A stretch of DNA of 64,000 nt from Deltaproteobacteria bacterium (GTDB lineage Bacteria; Desulfobacterota; GWC2-55-46), in assembly GCA_019912665.1 (NCBI GenBank), contig JAIOIE010000018.1:186001-250000 (forward strand). The letters are read 5' to 3'. A program made the position numbers and the translations under genes. The notes beneath the pieces were generated by a model, which saw nothing but the letters and a program-made list of their open reading frames with translations, was not told the DNA's origin and made no database searches. This document shows positions 7,083-15,784 of this stretch, piece after piece (within the stretch, counting starts at the first letter, position 1; every line of letters begins with the position of its first letter).

Positions 7083-9314
7083 CTATTCCCCTTCCCTCAG
7101 CTGTTTCTTAAGGGCCGGGAGCTTGTCCCTGAACTCGCGCGTTGCCAAGTCCGCGTCCCCCGGCCCGGTCACAACAGTGGGCTTTATAAGTATCACTAGC
7201 TCTGTCTTGCTCTTGGAGTTGCTGCTGAATTTGAACAGATTGCCGATTATGGGGACCCTGCTCAAGACCGGTATCCCGTTCGAGGAGGAATCGAACCTCT
7301 CCTGTATAAGCCCCCCGATTACGAGCGTTTCCTTGTCTGATGCCACGACCGAGGTCTCGGCCTCCCTCTTCGTGAAGGAAGGGTAGGTGGCGTTCCCTAT
7401 CACCCTGTCCGTGGACCTGTCGCTCACCTCCTGCCTGATGGTCATGGCGACCTTGCCGGCCTCGGTTATGTAAGGCACGACCGTGAGTATCACGCCTGTC
7501 TTCCTGTACTCGATATTCTGGATTATCCCCGCGGTGCCGGTTACGGCGTTCTGGGTCGACTGGGTAGAGACCGGCTCGTCGCTCCCTACGTTTATGGACG
7601 CCTTCTCGTAGTTCTTTACCATGATATGGGGGTTGCTCAGTATGTCCACCTTGCCCTCGGAGGCAAGGGCCTGTATGGCGGCGAAGAACCTGCTCGCGTC
7701 GGTTGCGAGGACAGAGAGCCCGGAAGGAGCCGCCGCGCCTATGGGAGGGATTATCGAGGCCCTGGGGTCGGCAAGCGTAGCGCCGGGGACAATCCCGGTA
7801 TTCTGCTGAATGTTTGCCTCGCCGGAAAGGAGCGACCACTGGATGCCGAACCGTGTGCTCTCATCGAGCTTTATCTCCGCGATGAGCGCCTCTATAAGCA
7901 CCTGCTTAGGAATTTTATCCAGCTCATTCAGAGTGCCGAGTATCTTGAGGTACTCTCCCTGGGGTGCGTGTATGATTAGCGCGTTGGCGGGCTCATATAA
8001 GAATATCCGGGCCCGTTCGCCCGCATTTACGGAGTCGCGGGCCTGCGCTGGCTGGGCCGCGGCTACAGGGGCTGAGACAGGGGAAGCCGTGCCGAAGGCT
8101 CCGGGCCGGGACGAAGCGCCGCCTCCGTAGACCTCCTCGAGTATGGCCATCAGGCTCAAGGCCCTGTCGTTCCTGGCGTAATAGATGTGAATCGAAGACG
8201 ACCCGGCCGGGGCCGCGGTATCGAGCCGGCTTATCCACCCGGTCACGGAATCCATGAGCTCCTTGCCGGAAGAAAGGACGATGAGGCTGTTAAGCCGTTC
8301 AAGCGGCACGACCGCAAGCTGCGCATCCTCCCTCCCGATGCCGATGGCCGAGAGGATCTCAATGAGCTCGCCGTGCAGCATTCTTACGTCCGCGTTCCTG
8401 ACAGGGACCATCGCTATCTCCACCCGCTCGAATGCGTCCACGTCGAGGTTCTTTATGAGCTCTATCATCCCCCTGCCCCTAGCCGCCCCCTCGGTTATCA
8501 CTAGGGTATTGGACCTGGGGAGCGACGTTATGCTCCCGGCGCTCGAGAGCATGGGCTTAAGGACGGCAAGCATGTCGTTGGCAGATATGAAATCAAGCGG
8601 CACGATGAGGGTCGTAAGACCGCTTACAAGGTTTATTTCCCCTGGGTCCTTGCCGCTCAGGATGCTCCCTGGGTGCTGCCGTCCGCCCGAGGCGGGGATT
8701 ATCTTGTAGTATTCCCCGGATTTCACGGCCGAGAGGCCGTTCACCTCCAGTATCGATTCGAGTATGGCGAGCATGTCTTCGCGCCGTACCGGCCTCACGG
8801 TCTCGACCGATACCCTGGCGTTTATCCCCGGAGCGATGATGAAGTTCTCGCCAGTTAGCTCGCCTATGGTACGGAGCACCTCCCTAAGGCCCGCGTCGTT
8901 GAAGTTAAGCATTGCGGTGCCGGTTACCGGCCGCAATGCCCTGGCCGACCGGAGCTCACGGACCGGGCCCGACTGGCCAAGGGGACGAAGCCCTTGATGA
9001 ATTTCGGGGCTCTCGATTGAATTATCTAAAGAACTCTCGGATGACGGTACCCTTCCATCGGAAGCCTCCTCCGGATTAAGCTCTTGGAAATGGACCTGGT
9101 CCGCCGAAGTCTCCTTTCCGGGGGCCTCGTTCGGAAGGATGCCGCGCTCTTCCCGTATGGGCGCTATTGTGACCTCGTCCGATATAAACGAGGGGCTTGT
9201 GGGCCTTTCCTCCCCATGCGAGAGGCCCGGGAAAAGGAGCGCTCCTAAGAGCGCGAGCGAACAAGCGAGGCCACAGGGGAACGGCCCTGTGCCAGAATCC
9301 CTGTTTTCCCTCAT
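7083..9314 (-). CDS. gspD: type II secretion system secretin GspD
   Basis: Forms the outer-membrane channel of the type II secretion system. An N-terminal signal peptide (about 1-36) is followed by an unconserved linker. The N0 domain starts near AMLNFNDAGLREVL, N1-N3 domains contain repeated V/I-rich beta segments (VPLDFISANDML, IAMVPVRNADVRML), and the C-terminal secretin core (VLIEALIAEIKL, then VPIIGNLFKFSS, TELVILIKPTVV) follows. About 743 residues. The ATG at 9314 overlaps the gspC stop (ATGA). An ATG four codons upstream (9326) is also possible. Last gene of the operon, followed by a terminator. No pilotin gene adjoins it directly. Confidence 0.93.
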   Translation of the reverse strand: MRENRDSGTGPFPCGLACSLALLGALLFPGLSHGEERPTSPSFISDEVTIAPIREERGILPNEAPGKETSADQVHFQELNPEEASDGRVPSSESSLDNSIESPEIHQGLRPLGQSGPVRELRSARALRPVTGTAMLNFNDAGLREVLRTIGELTGENFIIAPGINARVSVETVRPVRREDMLAILESILEVNGLSAVKSGEYYKIIPASGGRQHPGSILSGKDPGEINLVSGLTTLIVPLDFISANDMLAVLKPMLSSAGSITSLPRSNTLVITEGAARGRGMIELIKNLDVDAFERVEIAMVPVRNADVRMLHGELIEILSAIGIGREDAQLAVVPLERLNSLIVLSSGKELMDSVTGWISRLDTAAPAGSSSIHIYYARNDRALSLMAILEEVYGGGASSRPGAFGTASPVSAPVAAAQPAQARDSVNAGERARIFLYEPANALIIHAPQGEYLKILGTLNELDKIPKQVLIEALIAEIKLDESTRFGIQWSLLSGEANIQQNTGIVPGATLADPRASIIPPIGAAAPSGLSVLATDASRFFAAIQALASEGKVDILSNPHIMVKNYEKASINVGSDEPVSTQSTQNAVTGTAGIIQNIEYRKTGVILTVVPYITEAGKVAMTIRQEVSDRSTDRVIGNATYPSFTKREAETSVVASDKETLVIGGLIQERFDSSSNGIPVLSRVPIIGNLFKFSSNSKSKTELVILIKPTVVTGPGDADLATREFRDKLPALKKQLREGE

Positions 9315-9916
9315 TTGCCGGTCCATTCGTTCACGCCGTTCTCTTCCATTTCATTTTCTCTTTCTCCTTTTCCGGCGGCTGGCATATCAGATGGAACGCC
9401 TGCTCTGGGTACGGCAGGCGAAACATTTTTTACCGGCCCTGTGCGGACCTGCCAAGGCCTCCAGTCTGCCGCGGGGTTTCGCCCGGTTGACATTCTTGCT
9501 GAAAGCACATCGTTCCCACGCCTAAGGATGACCGTGTCCCTCGTTATGTCCACTATGACGAAGTCCTCTATTTGGTCGCCCACCCTGTAAGTCCCTGAGC
9601 CGGAAGAGACGCCCTGCCAGCTGAGCATCGCTACTCCCCCGGTATCGAGTAACACGGTCCCGGTGAGAGTTATCTCGGGAGCGGGCCTTTTGGCCGGCGC
9701 AAGGGACCCCGGCTTCGGATTGGGCCCTGGTTTTGGCGGCTCGGGTTTTTTCCTGGACGGCCTGAAAAGGTCCTTCTCCACTATTACGCCCAAATTCCCG
9801 CCCCCGCCTTTGCGGATTGCCGCCTCGGCCCCGGCACTCGACGGCTCCCGGGCGAAAACGAACGCAGTGAGCGCCGCAAGGGCTAAAACGGCGCTTGAGT
9901 ACGGCCGCGCCCGCAT
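9311..9916 (-). CDS. gspC: type II secretion inner-membrane protein GspC
   Basis: A 201-residue protein with a short N-terminal hydrophobic segment (SSAVLALAALTAFVFA), a proline-rich linker (PKPGPNPKPGS) and a homology-region domain of beta character (EITLTGTVLLDTGG, YRVGDQIEDFVIVDITRDTVILRR). This is the layout of GspC, which links the inner-membrane platform to the secretin. No PDZ domain is evident and the C-terminus is low in complexity, so it is a short GspC. It lies between gspM and gspD with an ATGA overlap to gspD. Confidence 0.82.
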   Translation of the reverse strand: MRARPYSSAVLALAALTAFVFAREPSSAGAEAAIRKGGGGNLGVIVEKDLFRPSRKKPEPPKPGPNPKPGSLAPAKRPAPEITLTGTVLLDTGGVAMLSWQGVSSGSGTYRVGDQIEDFVIVDITRDTVILRRGNDVLSARMSTGRNPAADWRPWQVRTGPVKNVSPAVPRAGVPSDMPAAGKGERENEMEENGVNEWTGK

Positions 9917-10486
9917 TCAGCCCGCAAGCTCCACTTTCCTTATGACGCCCTCGACCACGAGCGAGACGTCGAGCCTGCCAGGCTCGCGCTCTCCCCTTGA
10001 CCTGATCCTTACCGACCTTACTCCCATTGCCAGACGGGAGCCCTTCATATCCGAAAGGAGCTCCTTCAATTCCGAAATACCAGCCCTGAACCGGAACTCA
10101 ACCGGCACGCCCACGTACCTCCCCCTGTCAACGTACTTCAGGGCGCGCTCGGAAATTATCCGTATCCCGCTCCTTGCGGAATAGTCCCTGAACGCGCTCT
10201 GGAGGTGCGCGGCCCCGAGCGAAGTCGTTCCGGGAAGAAGCCCCTCTTCGAGCCTTTGAAGCTCCCCCCTCTTTTTCTCCACAAGCTCCTCCAGCTCGTC
10301 GGCGCGGTCGACAAGGTCGGCCCAGATGACAAGCTCCCCGCTCCTCAACCGGGCCTCCTCTTTCATGCCGGAGTAATACTTGTAAACCGAGCCCGCGGCC
10401 AGGAACGCGATAAGCGACGCGGCCAAAAGGTATATCGCCGAAGGCACTTTTCCGGCCCCGGACCGGAGCCTGTCACCTCCGCGCAT
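9917..10486 (-). CDS. gspM: type II secretion assembly protein GspM (PilO-like)
   Basis: 189 residues with one N-terminal transmembrane segment (AIYLLAASLIAFLAAGSVYKYY), a coiled-coil stretch rich in Glu/Lys/Arg (ELEELVEKKRGELQRLEEGL) and a C-terminal ferredoxin-like domain. This bitopic pattern is that of GspM/PilO, partner of GspL in the inner-membrane platform. Sequence identity alone would not name it. The assignment rests on topology and its place directly after gspL, with a 14-nt overlap, and before gspC. Confidence 0.78.
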   Translation of the reverse strand: MRGGDRLRSGAGKVPSAIYLLAASLIAFLAAGSVYKYYSGMKEEARLRSGELVIWADLVDRADELEELVEKKRGELQRLEEGLLPGTTSLGAAHLQSAFRDYSARSGIRIISERALKYVDRGRYVGVPVEFRFRAGISELKELLSDMKGSRLAMGVRSVRIRSRGEREPGRLDVSLVVEGVIRKVELAG

Positions 10487-11810
10487 TGGCCTCTGCCCCG
10501 GTCGGGTTATTGATCTTGAACCGTATCCTGAAACGCTCTTTTCCGTCCGGCCCCGCTGTGACCGGGCCTTCGAACTCGAGCTCGCTACCGAGCCCGGAGC
10601 GCTCGAGCGCCATGAAAAGCCCTGAGGCCTTTCCGGAAGCCCCCTCGACCGCTATCGTCTTCCTGTCGTATTCCATTCCGGTCAGATAGGTGTCGGACGG
10701 AGTGGCCTCGGTAAGCCTCTTTAATATTTCCAGGAACCCGGGGTCGCCCTCTCCCCTGACCTCCCGGAAGACCCTTATGTCCGCCTCTATGGCGGAAAGA
10801 GCGGCGGTAAGCGCCTGGGCCCTGCCCCTCTCAGGCCCGAGCTCGGCCAGCGCCCTGTTGAGCTTCCTTAATGTGAGCGCTTCGTTCACGAGAAAGAACG
10901 CGGGAAGGAGAAGCGCGAGCCCCAGCGCCCCGCCTGCCGCCGTCAGGGCCGCGCCCCTGACCTTAAGCGCGCCATTTCCTTTCGGCGCAAGGTCGGCGGA
11001 CCTGGCTTTTCCATCGAAAAGGAGGAGTGCGGCGCCGAACGAAACGGACACCGCAGGCGCTTCATTGTATTCAGTAACCTCAAGCCCCATGCGCCGGGCC
11101 GCCTCCCGCGCCTGCGGCATATCCTCGCCTGCCTCGCATACGATTAAACAGCGGATCAGCTTGCCTTCCATAGCTGTCGAGGCGAACCTCAACTCCCTCT
11201 CGTATGCGTCCGGCCCAGCGGCTTTGAAGGAGCGGGAATAGCACGGCCTTCCGGGCCTGGCCCATGCGATTATCTGAACCCCGTCCTCCTTTATCGCAAG
11301 CAAAGCGGCTCCATCAGGAGGAGAAATGCCTGAATGGGAGAGCGCCTTCACGACGGCCCTCTCCGCGGTAGTCACAAACGGCAGGTTCAGCCCGGCGCTT
11401 TCAAGCGCCTTAATCGTCATCTCGACCGTCTCCGAAGGCGCTGCGGAAAAAAGCACCAGCTGCCCCTCAGGCCGGGACTCGAGTATTTCGCATGTGTATG
11501 CCCATCCGGACGGGTCGGAAGGCAGGTGCTTCTCAAGCTCAAAGGCCAGCACCCCACGGACCGAATCCTTCTCGGCTGGAGGCAGTTCTATCGTCCTTGA
11601 GACATAACTGCCAGTCGTAAGCGCAACAGAGACCCTAAGGCCCAGAAGGCGTTTACTCTCCGCATACTCCTTTAACCCGGCCGCCCTCTCCTCAATGCTA
11701 CCATCCAGCGTAAAGGCCCTTTCAGCCCTTAACCCCGAGGCCCCCCTCTTTACATGAAATGCCTTCCAGTGACGCTTCCCCGCCTCTATGCCTATGGCGT
11801 TCAGTATCAA
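10473..11810 (-). CDS. gspL: type II secretion protein GspL (actin-like cytoplasmic domain)
   Basis: 445 residues. The N-terminal half is a PilM/actin-fold cytoplasmic domain (IGIEAGKRHWKAFHVKRG, RGVLAFELEKHLP) that in this family docks the ATPase GspE. A single transmembrane segment follows near LTAAGGALGLALLLPAFFLV, then a periplasmic ferredoxin-like domain. Start is a TTG at 11810 overlapping the gspK stop (TTGA), so translation is probably coupled. Overlaps gspM by 14 nt. Confidence 0.85.
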   Translation of the reverse strand: MILNAIGIEAGKRHWKAFHVKRGASGLRAERAFTLDGSIEERAAGLKEYAESKRLLGLRVSVALTTGSYVSRTIELPPAEKDSVRGVLAFELEKHLPSDPSGWAYTCEILESRPEGQLVLFSAAPSETVEMTIKALESAGLNLPFVTTAERAVVKALSHSGISPPDGAALLAIKEDGVQIIAWARPGRPCYSRSFKAAGPDAYERELRFASTAMEGKLIRCLIVCEAGEDMPQAREAARRMGLEVTEYNEAPAVSVSFGAALLLFDGKARSADLAPKGNGALKVRGAALTAAGGALGLALLLPAFFLVNEALTLRKLNRALAELGPERGRAQALTAALSAIEADIRVFREVRGEGDPGFLEILKRLTEATPSDTYLTGMEYDRKTIAVEGASGKASGLFMALERSGLGSELEFEGPVTAGPDGKERFRIRFKINNPTGAEANARR

Positions 11811-12730
11811 CGGTATCCGACCCCGTGCTCGCGCCAGGAGATGAAGACGGCATCCTTTCCGCCGGGCTTCTTCGCTATGGCGGCCTCTATCGTGTATCGG
11901 ATGCCGCCCTTTTCGCCGGTCGAGGTCACAAGGAAGAATTCAGAGGTGACGAGCCCGCCGTGCAACCTGATAATAATGGGGCCTTCGGTCTTTCTCTTCA
12001 GAAGGATTTCGTTCGCCACCCCTTCGCCGTAAACGGCCGAAAGCACCGTTTCGCCCGCGGTATTGAGGTTGAGCTTCCCGTCCCCGTGCACGGTCACGAG
12101 CCTTCCGATGCCGCTTTCGCCGCCCGCACCATAGAAAATCTCCCTGCTTACGCCCTTCACGAGCAGCAGCTCTTCAATGAAATCGAACGGGCCGTCTTTT
12201 GAGCCGTAGGGGAAAGGCAAGGAGCCGTAATAATCGTCCTCGGCGCCGTTCAGGTGAAAGTCGCTGTTTTCGTCCCGCCAGTCGATTATGGAATCGCTTA
12301 TCGCGTCCCTCGCGGGCTTGTCAGCTCCGGAGAGGCGCAGAAGCTCGTCTATTACGCCCATAGGGGCCGTGTTCAGGTTTACCTTGGCCCGCTCGTCTTC
12401 TATCCTGTATGAGACCGTCCCTTCTCCGAGCTGGAAATCCCTTTTCGAAGGAAGCGGAAGGAAGCCGTCGGCCGTCTTCTCAAGGAACACGAGCCCGGCC
12501 TCGTTCGATGCCACTATTTCGTAATCAGCCGAGACCTCGGTAGCCGCCATGTACACCCCTGCCACTGCGAGCGCCCAGGCCGAGGCCTCGTCCTCGAAAC
12601 TCGATGTCGCCGCGCTTTCAATCCTCATCGTGTACACGAACCCAGGCGCTATGAGGAACATGAGCGCAAGGAGCCAGAGCACCAGCACGAGGGACAGGCC
12701 GCTTTCGCCTGAAACGCGGGCGGCCTTCAA
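11807..12730 (-). CDS. gspK: minor pseudopilin GspK
   Basis: 307 residues. The N-terminus GESGLSLVLVLWLLALMFLIA is a type IV pilin-like signal, with Gly before the hydrophobic helix. The large globular domain carries GspK traits: a helix-hairpin-helix-like VNLNTAPMGVIDELLRLSG and a second KLNLNTAGETVLSAVYG. GspK caps the pseudopilus tip with GspI and GspJ. TTG start at 12730 overlaps the gspJ stop (TTGA). The position after gspJ supports the call. Confidence 0.9.
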   Translation of the reverse strand: MKAARVSGESGLSLVLVLWLLALMFLIAPGFVYTMRIESAATSSFEDEASAWALAVAGVYMAATEVSADYEIVASNEAGLVFLEKTADGFLPLPSKRDFQLGEGTVSYRIEDERAKVNLNTAPMGVIDELLRLSGADKPARDAISDSIIDWRDENSDFHLNGAEDDYYGSLPFPYGSKDGPFDFIEELLLVKGVSREIFYGAGGESGIGRLVTVHGDGKLNLNTAGETVLSAVYGEGVANEILLKRKTEGPIIIRLHGGLVTSEFFLVTSTGEKGGIRYTIEAAIAKKPGGKDAVFISWREHGVGYR

Positions 12731-13305
12731 TCACCTGCCCCGCTGCCTTTCCCGGCCATGAGCGCCGTCTCGAATGAGACCGGATCGCCGGTATTTCCTG
12801 AAAGCGTCACTCTCACCATTTCAGGGAGCTTCTTCATGAGGGCCGCGTCCCAGTCGTTACGCCACGCGCCGTCCCCGAAATAGGCGAACTCCAGGGCCGC
12901 GGCAGCGCCGGCCACGACAGAGCGCTTTCCCGCCCCGTCCGCAAGCGGAAGCGTTGTTTCTTCCAGCAGGAGCCCCTCCCCTGAGACCGAATACCGTAAA
13001 AGCATTGCGCCGCCCCAGGACACGTCAGGAGAAGCGGTCCTTCCCGAGGTGACGAAGGCGAGGCTTTCCGGTGCGCCCAGGAAAAGGATGTTCCCGTCCT
13101 CGTCCCTGTAGGGGTAAGCGGACGCGAGCGCCTTCCTCATCTCGCCCGAGAGATACCTTTTCATGAACGCCTCTTCTGCCGCCCTGTCACCGCTCTCCCA
13201 TACCCCGAGTCCGAACCTGAGGGCTGCAAGGGCGGTAAGGGCGATTACCGCGACGACCGAGATCGAAATGAGGACCTCCAAAAGGGTGAATCCCCTCTTA
13301 CTCAC
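12727..13305 (-). CDS. gspJ: minor pseudopilin GspJ
   Basis: 192 residues starting MSKRG/FTLLEVLISI, a prepilin peptidase site (cleavage after Gly, Phe next, Glu at mature position 5) followed by a hydrophobic helix. Length and place between gspI and gspK identify it as GspJ, part of the pseudopilus tip. Start is GTG at 13305, overlapping the gspI stop by 8 nt. The remaining domain is beta-rich. Confidence 0.87.
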   Translation of the reverse strand: MSKRGFTLLEVLISISVVAVIALTALAALRFGLGVWESGDRAAEEAFMKRYLSGEMRKALASAYPYRDEDGNILFLGAPESLAFVTSGRTASPDVSWGGAMLLRYSVSGEGLLLEETTLPLADGAGKRSVVAGAAAALEFAYFGDGAWRNDWDAALMKKLPEMVRVTLSGNTGDPVSFETALMAGKGSGAGD

Positions 13306-13663
13306 CCGAGAGGCCCTTTAACGAAATGAGCCTGAACTCGGCCCCTGATGCGAGGTCCCTCGTGGTAACGACCACCTTGAGCACCCTGGGAGCGCCCTCT
13401 CCCGCCGAATCGTAAGGATAGGCCTCCATCTTCCATGTGAACCCGGCGCCTGTGACCCCTTCAGAAACGCCTTCTTCGATAATCCCGTCGAACATGGACC
13501 CGAACCTCTCACTGGCTGCGAGAACAAGCCCTGTCCGGCCGTTTGTCTCCTTTGCGAGCCTGAGCCCGCCGGAGACGAGCTCAAGGAGCACGCCAAGGGC
13601 CGCCCCCATGATGGCCGCAGATGCCATCACCTCTATCAGGGTGAAACCGCCGTTCCCTTTCAC
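13298..13663 (-). CDS. gspI: minor pseudopilin GspI
   Basis: 121 residues, the usual GspI size, beginning MKGNGG/FTLIEVMASAAI with the conserved Glu at mature position 5. The hydrophobic helix is followed by a small globular domain. GspI nucleates the tip complex with GspJ and GspK. GTG start at 13663 overlaps the gspH stop (GTGA). The 3' end overlaps gspJ by 8 nt. Confidence 0.86.
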   Translation of the reverse strand: MKGNGGFTLIEVMASAAIMGAALGVLLELVSGGLRLAKETNGRTGLVLAASERFGSMFDGIIEEGVSEGVTGAGFTWKMEAYPYDSAGEGAPRVLKVVVTTRDLASGAEFRLISLKGLSGE

Positions 13664-14088
13664 TCGCCTGCGTCCTCGACCCTGGGGCGGCCCGAGCCGT
13701 CGAGTACGAGCCTGTAGGCCGCCTCTCCGTACAGCACGTCGAACTCCGCGGCGCTCGAAGTCCCTGCAGGATAGAACGCGGCCTCGGATTCCCGGACCTT
13801 TCCATTTCCCGGAGGGAGCGCGACCTCCCTTACGATCCCTTTTCCGTCCCGTATGGCGAGGACCCCGCCGGTATAGATCGCGTAATGGACGGCCCTGTCC
13901 CTTATGGCCCTTATCCGTGCGTCATTCAGCCCGGCCTTTAGCGTCCGCACGGCCGACTTGGCCCTGAGCCCTTCGAGTCCCGCGACAATGGACGGAGCCA
14001 CTAGCGCCGCCGCCACCCCGATGATGACGAGCACGAAGAGGAGCTCAAGGAGAGTAAAGCCTTCCGTCCTTTTACAGGATGCGGTCAT
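13660..14088 (-). CDS. gspH: minor pseudopilin GspH
   Basis: 142 residues with a prepilin leader and cleavage motif TEG/FTLLELLFVLVIIG. The C-terminal domain is beta-rich (HYAIYTGGVLAIRDG). GspH sits at the top of the pseudopilus below the I-J-K tip. ATG at 14088 lies inside the 3' end of gspG (17-nt overlap). The 3' end overlaps gspI by 4 nt. Confidence 0.85.
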   Translation of the reverse strand: MTASCKRTEGFTLLELLFVLVIIGVAAALVAPSIVAGLEGLRAKSAVRTLKAGLNDARIRAIRDRAVHYAIYTGGVLAIRDGKGIVREVALPPGNGKVRESEAAFYPAGTSSAAEFDVLYGEAAYRLVLDGSGRPRVEDAGE

Positions 14089-14530
14089 CGAGGCCTCTCC
14101 AGCTTACGATGTCCGCTGCGTCGCCCTCGCCGCCGGGTGTGCCGTCGGAGCCGAGCGAGACTATCTCGTACTCCTCGCGTTCGCCGGGCGACATGTATGA
14201 AAACTCCCGTCCCCATGGGTCTCTGGGTATCTCCTTTTTGAGATAGGGCCCCCTCCACCGCTCGATGCCGGTAAGGTTCTCCCGCAGCGTAGGCAGGCCT
14301 TCAGCGGTGGTCGGGTATCTCCCTGTGTCCAGACGGAACTGGTCCAGGGCCGCCCCGAATAGCTCTATCTGGACCTGCGCGGCCTTCATCCTCGACTGCT
14401 CGACCTTTCCGAGGAACCTGGGTGCAACGAGAGCCGCGAGGAGGCCGATTATAACGACCACGACTATGAGCTCGACGAGCGTGAAGCCGCGCTCTGACGA
14501 AAGGACCTCGTTTTCCCCGGCGTGCCGCAT
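14072..14530 (-). CDS. gspG: major pseudopilin GspG
   Basis: 152 residues. The leader ends SSERG/FTLVELIVVVVIIG, the canonical prepilin peptidase site. The mature domain shows GspG hallmarks: RYPTTAEGLPTL, GPYLKKEIPRDPWG, and a C-terminal calcium-binding loop LGSDGTPGGEGDAADI with conserved aspartates. It polymerises into the pseudopilus that drives secretion. A strong Shine-Dalgarno (AAAGGAG) precedes the ATG at 14530, fitting high expression relative to the other pseudopilins. Confidence 0.95.
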   Translation of the reverse strand: MRHAGENEVLSSERGFTLVELIVVVVIIGLLAALVAPRFLGKVEQSRMKAAQVQIELFGAALDQFRLDTGRYPTTAEGLPTLRENLTGIERWRGPYLKKEIPRDPWGREFSYMSPGEREEYEIVSLGSDGTPGGEGDAADIVSWRGLDDRIL

Positions 14531-14569
14531 CGTGCTCCTTTTATTTAGTAAATGCTGACAGGAAACTTT

Positions 14570-15784
14570 CTAAAGAGGGATGTCGTTAAGGCTAAAGACC
14601 GCAAGGAGCATCGATATGACTATGGACCCGACGACAAGGGCCATGACGAGTATTATGGCAGGCTCGAGTGTAGAGACGGCCCGCTTGACCGAAGTCCTTA
14701 TCTCGTGCTCGAAGTCCGAGGCGAGCTTAAGGAGCATCTCATCCAGCCTCCCTGTCTCCTCGCCAACGGCGAGCATGTGGGAGGCGAGCCTCGGGAAGGA
14801 GCCGGTTTCCGCGACCGGGGCCGCAACACCCCTCCCTTTACTTACCCCTTCAAGCACCGGGGCGAGGTCTTTTTCAAGCGCAAGGTTCCCCGTAGACCTT
14901 ATGGAGAGGCCGAGGGCCTCCATTATAGGCACGCCGGACTTAAGCAGCGTCCCGAGCGTCCTTGAAAACCTCGCGGCAGCCGCCTTCCTCAGTATCGGAC
15001 CGAGTACCGGCAAAGAGAGCTTGAGGCTGTCGAGCCTCAATCTCCCCTCCGCCCTGGCGCGAAACCTTTCAAACCCGAGCCATGCAAGCACAATCGCGAG
15101 CGGCAGGATCCAGAACCATGACGAAAAGAACCTTCCCGCCGCAATGAGAGCGAGTGCCGGGAGCGGCGCGGCCCCGCCGAGGTCCTCGAAAAGCAAGGCG
15201 AACCTCGGCACGACGAAGATGAGCATGAAGACCACGGCCCCGCCCCCGAACGTCGTAAGCAGCAAGGGATATACCAGCGCCGACCTTATCTCGTCCTTTA
15301 GCTTTTCAGTCTCCTCAAGATACGCGCCGAGCCGCTTAAGGCAATCCTCGAGCGTGCCCCCGGCCTCCCCTGCCCTGACGGTATTTACATAAAAGGCCGG
15401 GAACTCCTCTTTGCGCTCAAGGCAGTCCGCGAGGGGCCTCCCGCCCCGGACCCCCTTGAGGACGTCGCTTATGACCGACTTGAAAGGAGAGTCCTCCTCA
15501 AGCTCGGCAAGTAGCGCGAGCGACTTATCGAGCGGGATCCCGGCTTCGAGCATGCTCGCGAGCTGGTGAGTAAAGGACGCTACGCGGCGACTGCCGCCCG
15601 CCCTTCTCCTTAAGAAAGACCGCCCTTTCGACTCTTTTTCCGTCCGGGCGGCCCTGGACGCGGACGAAGGATAATAGCCCATGGAGCGGAGCCTCGCGGC
15701 AAGGTCCCGCTCGTCCCTGGCCTTAAGCGTCCCCTTTATCTCCTTTCCAGACCGGTCTATTGCCTTATAACTGAATATCTCCAT
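14570..15784 (-). CDS. gspF: type II secretion inner-membrane platform protein GspF
   Basis: 404 residues with the GspF/PilC architecture: an N-terminal domain starting MEIFSYKAIDRSGKEIKGTL, two repeated cytoplasmic four-helix T2SSF domains (FTHQLASMLEAGIPLDKSL; FSRTLGTLLKSGVPIMEAL), and three membrane segments including a C-terminal one (PAIILVMALVVGSIVISMLL). It is the polytopic core that couples GspE ATP hydrolysis to pseudopilus assembly. It starts directly after the gspE stop codon. Confidence 0.95.
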   Translation of the reverse strand: MEIFSYKAIDRSGKEIKGTLKARDERDLAARLRSMGYYPSSASRAARTEKESKGRSFLRRRAGGSRRVASFTHQLASMLEAGIPLDKSLALLAELEEDSPFKSVISDVLKGVRGGRPLADCLERKEEFPAFYVNTVRAGEAGGTLEDCLKRLGAYLEETEKLKDEIRSALVYPLLLTTFGGGAVVFMLIFVVPRFALLFEDLGGAAPLPALALIAAGRFFSSWFWILPLAIVLAWLGFERFRARAEGRLRLDSLKLSLPVLGPILRKAAAARFSRTLGTLLKSGVPIMEALGLSIRSTGNLALEKDLAPVLEGVSKGRGVAAPVAETGSFPRLASHMLAVGEETGRLDEMLLKLASDFEHEIRTSVKRAVSTLEPAIILVMALVVGSIVISMLLAVFSLNDIPL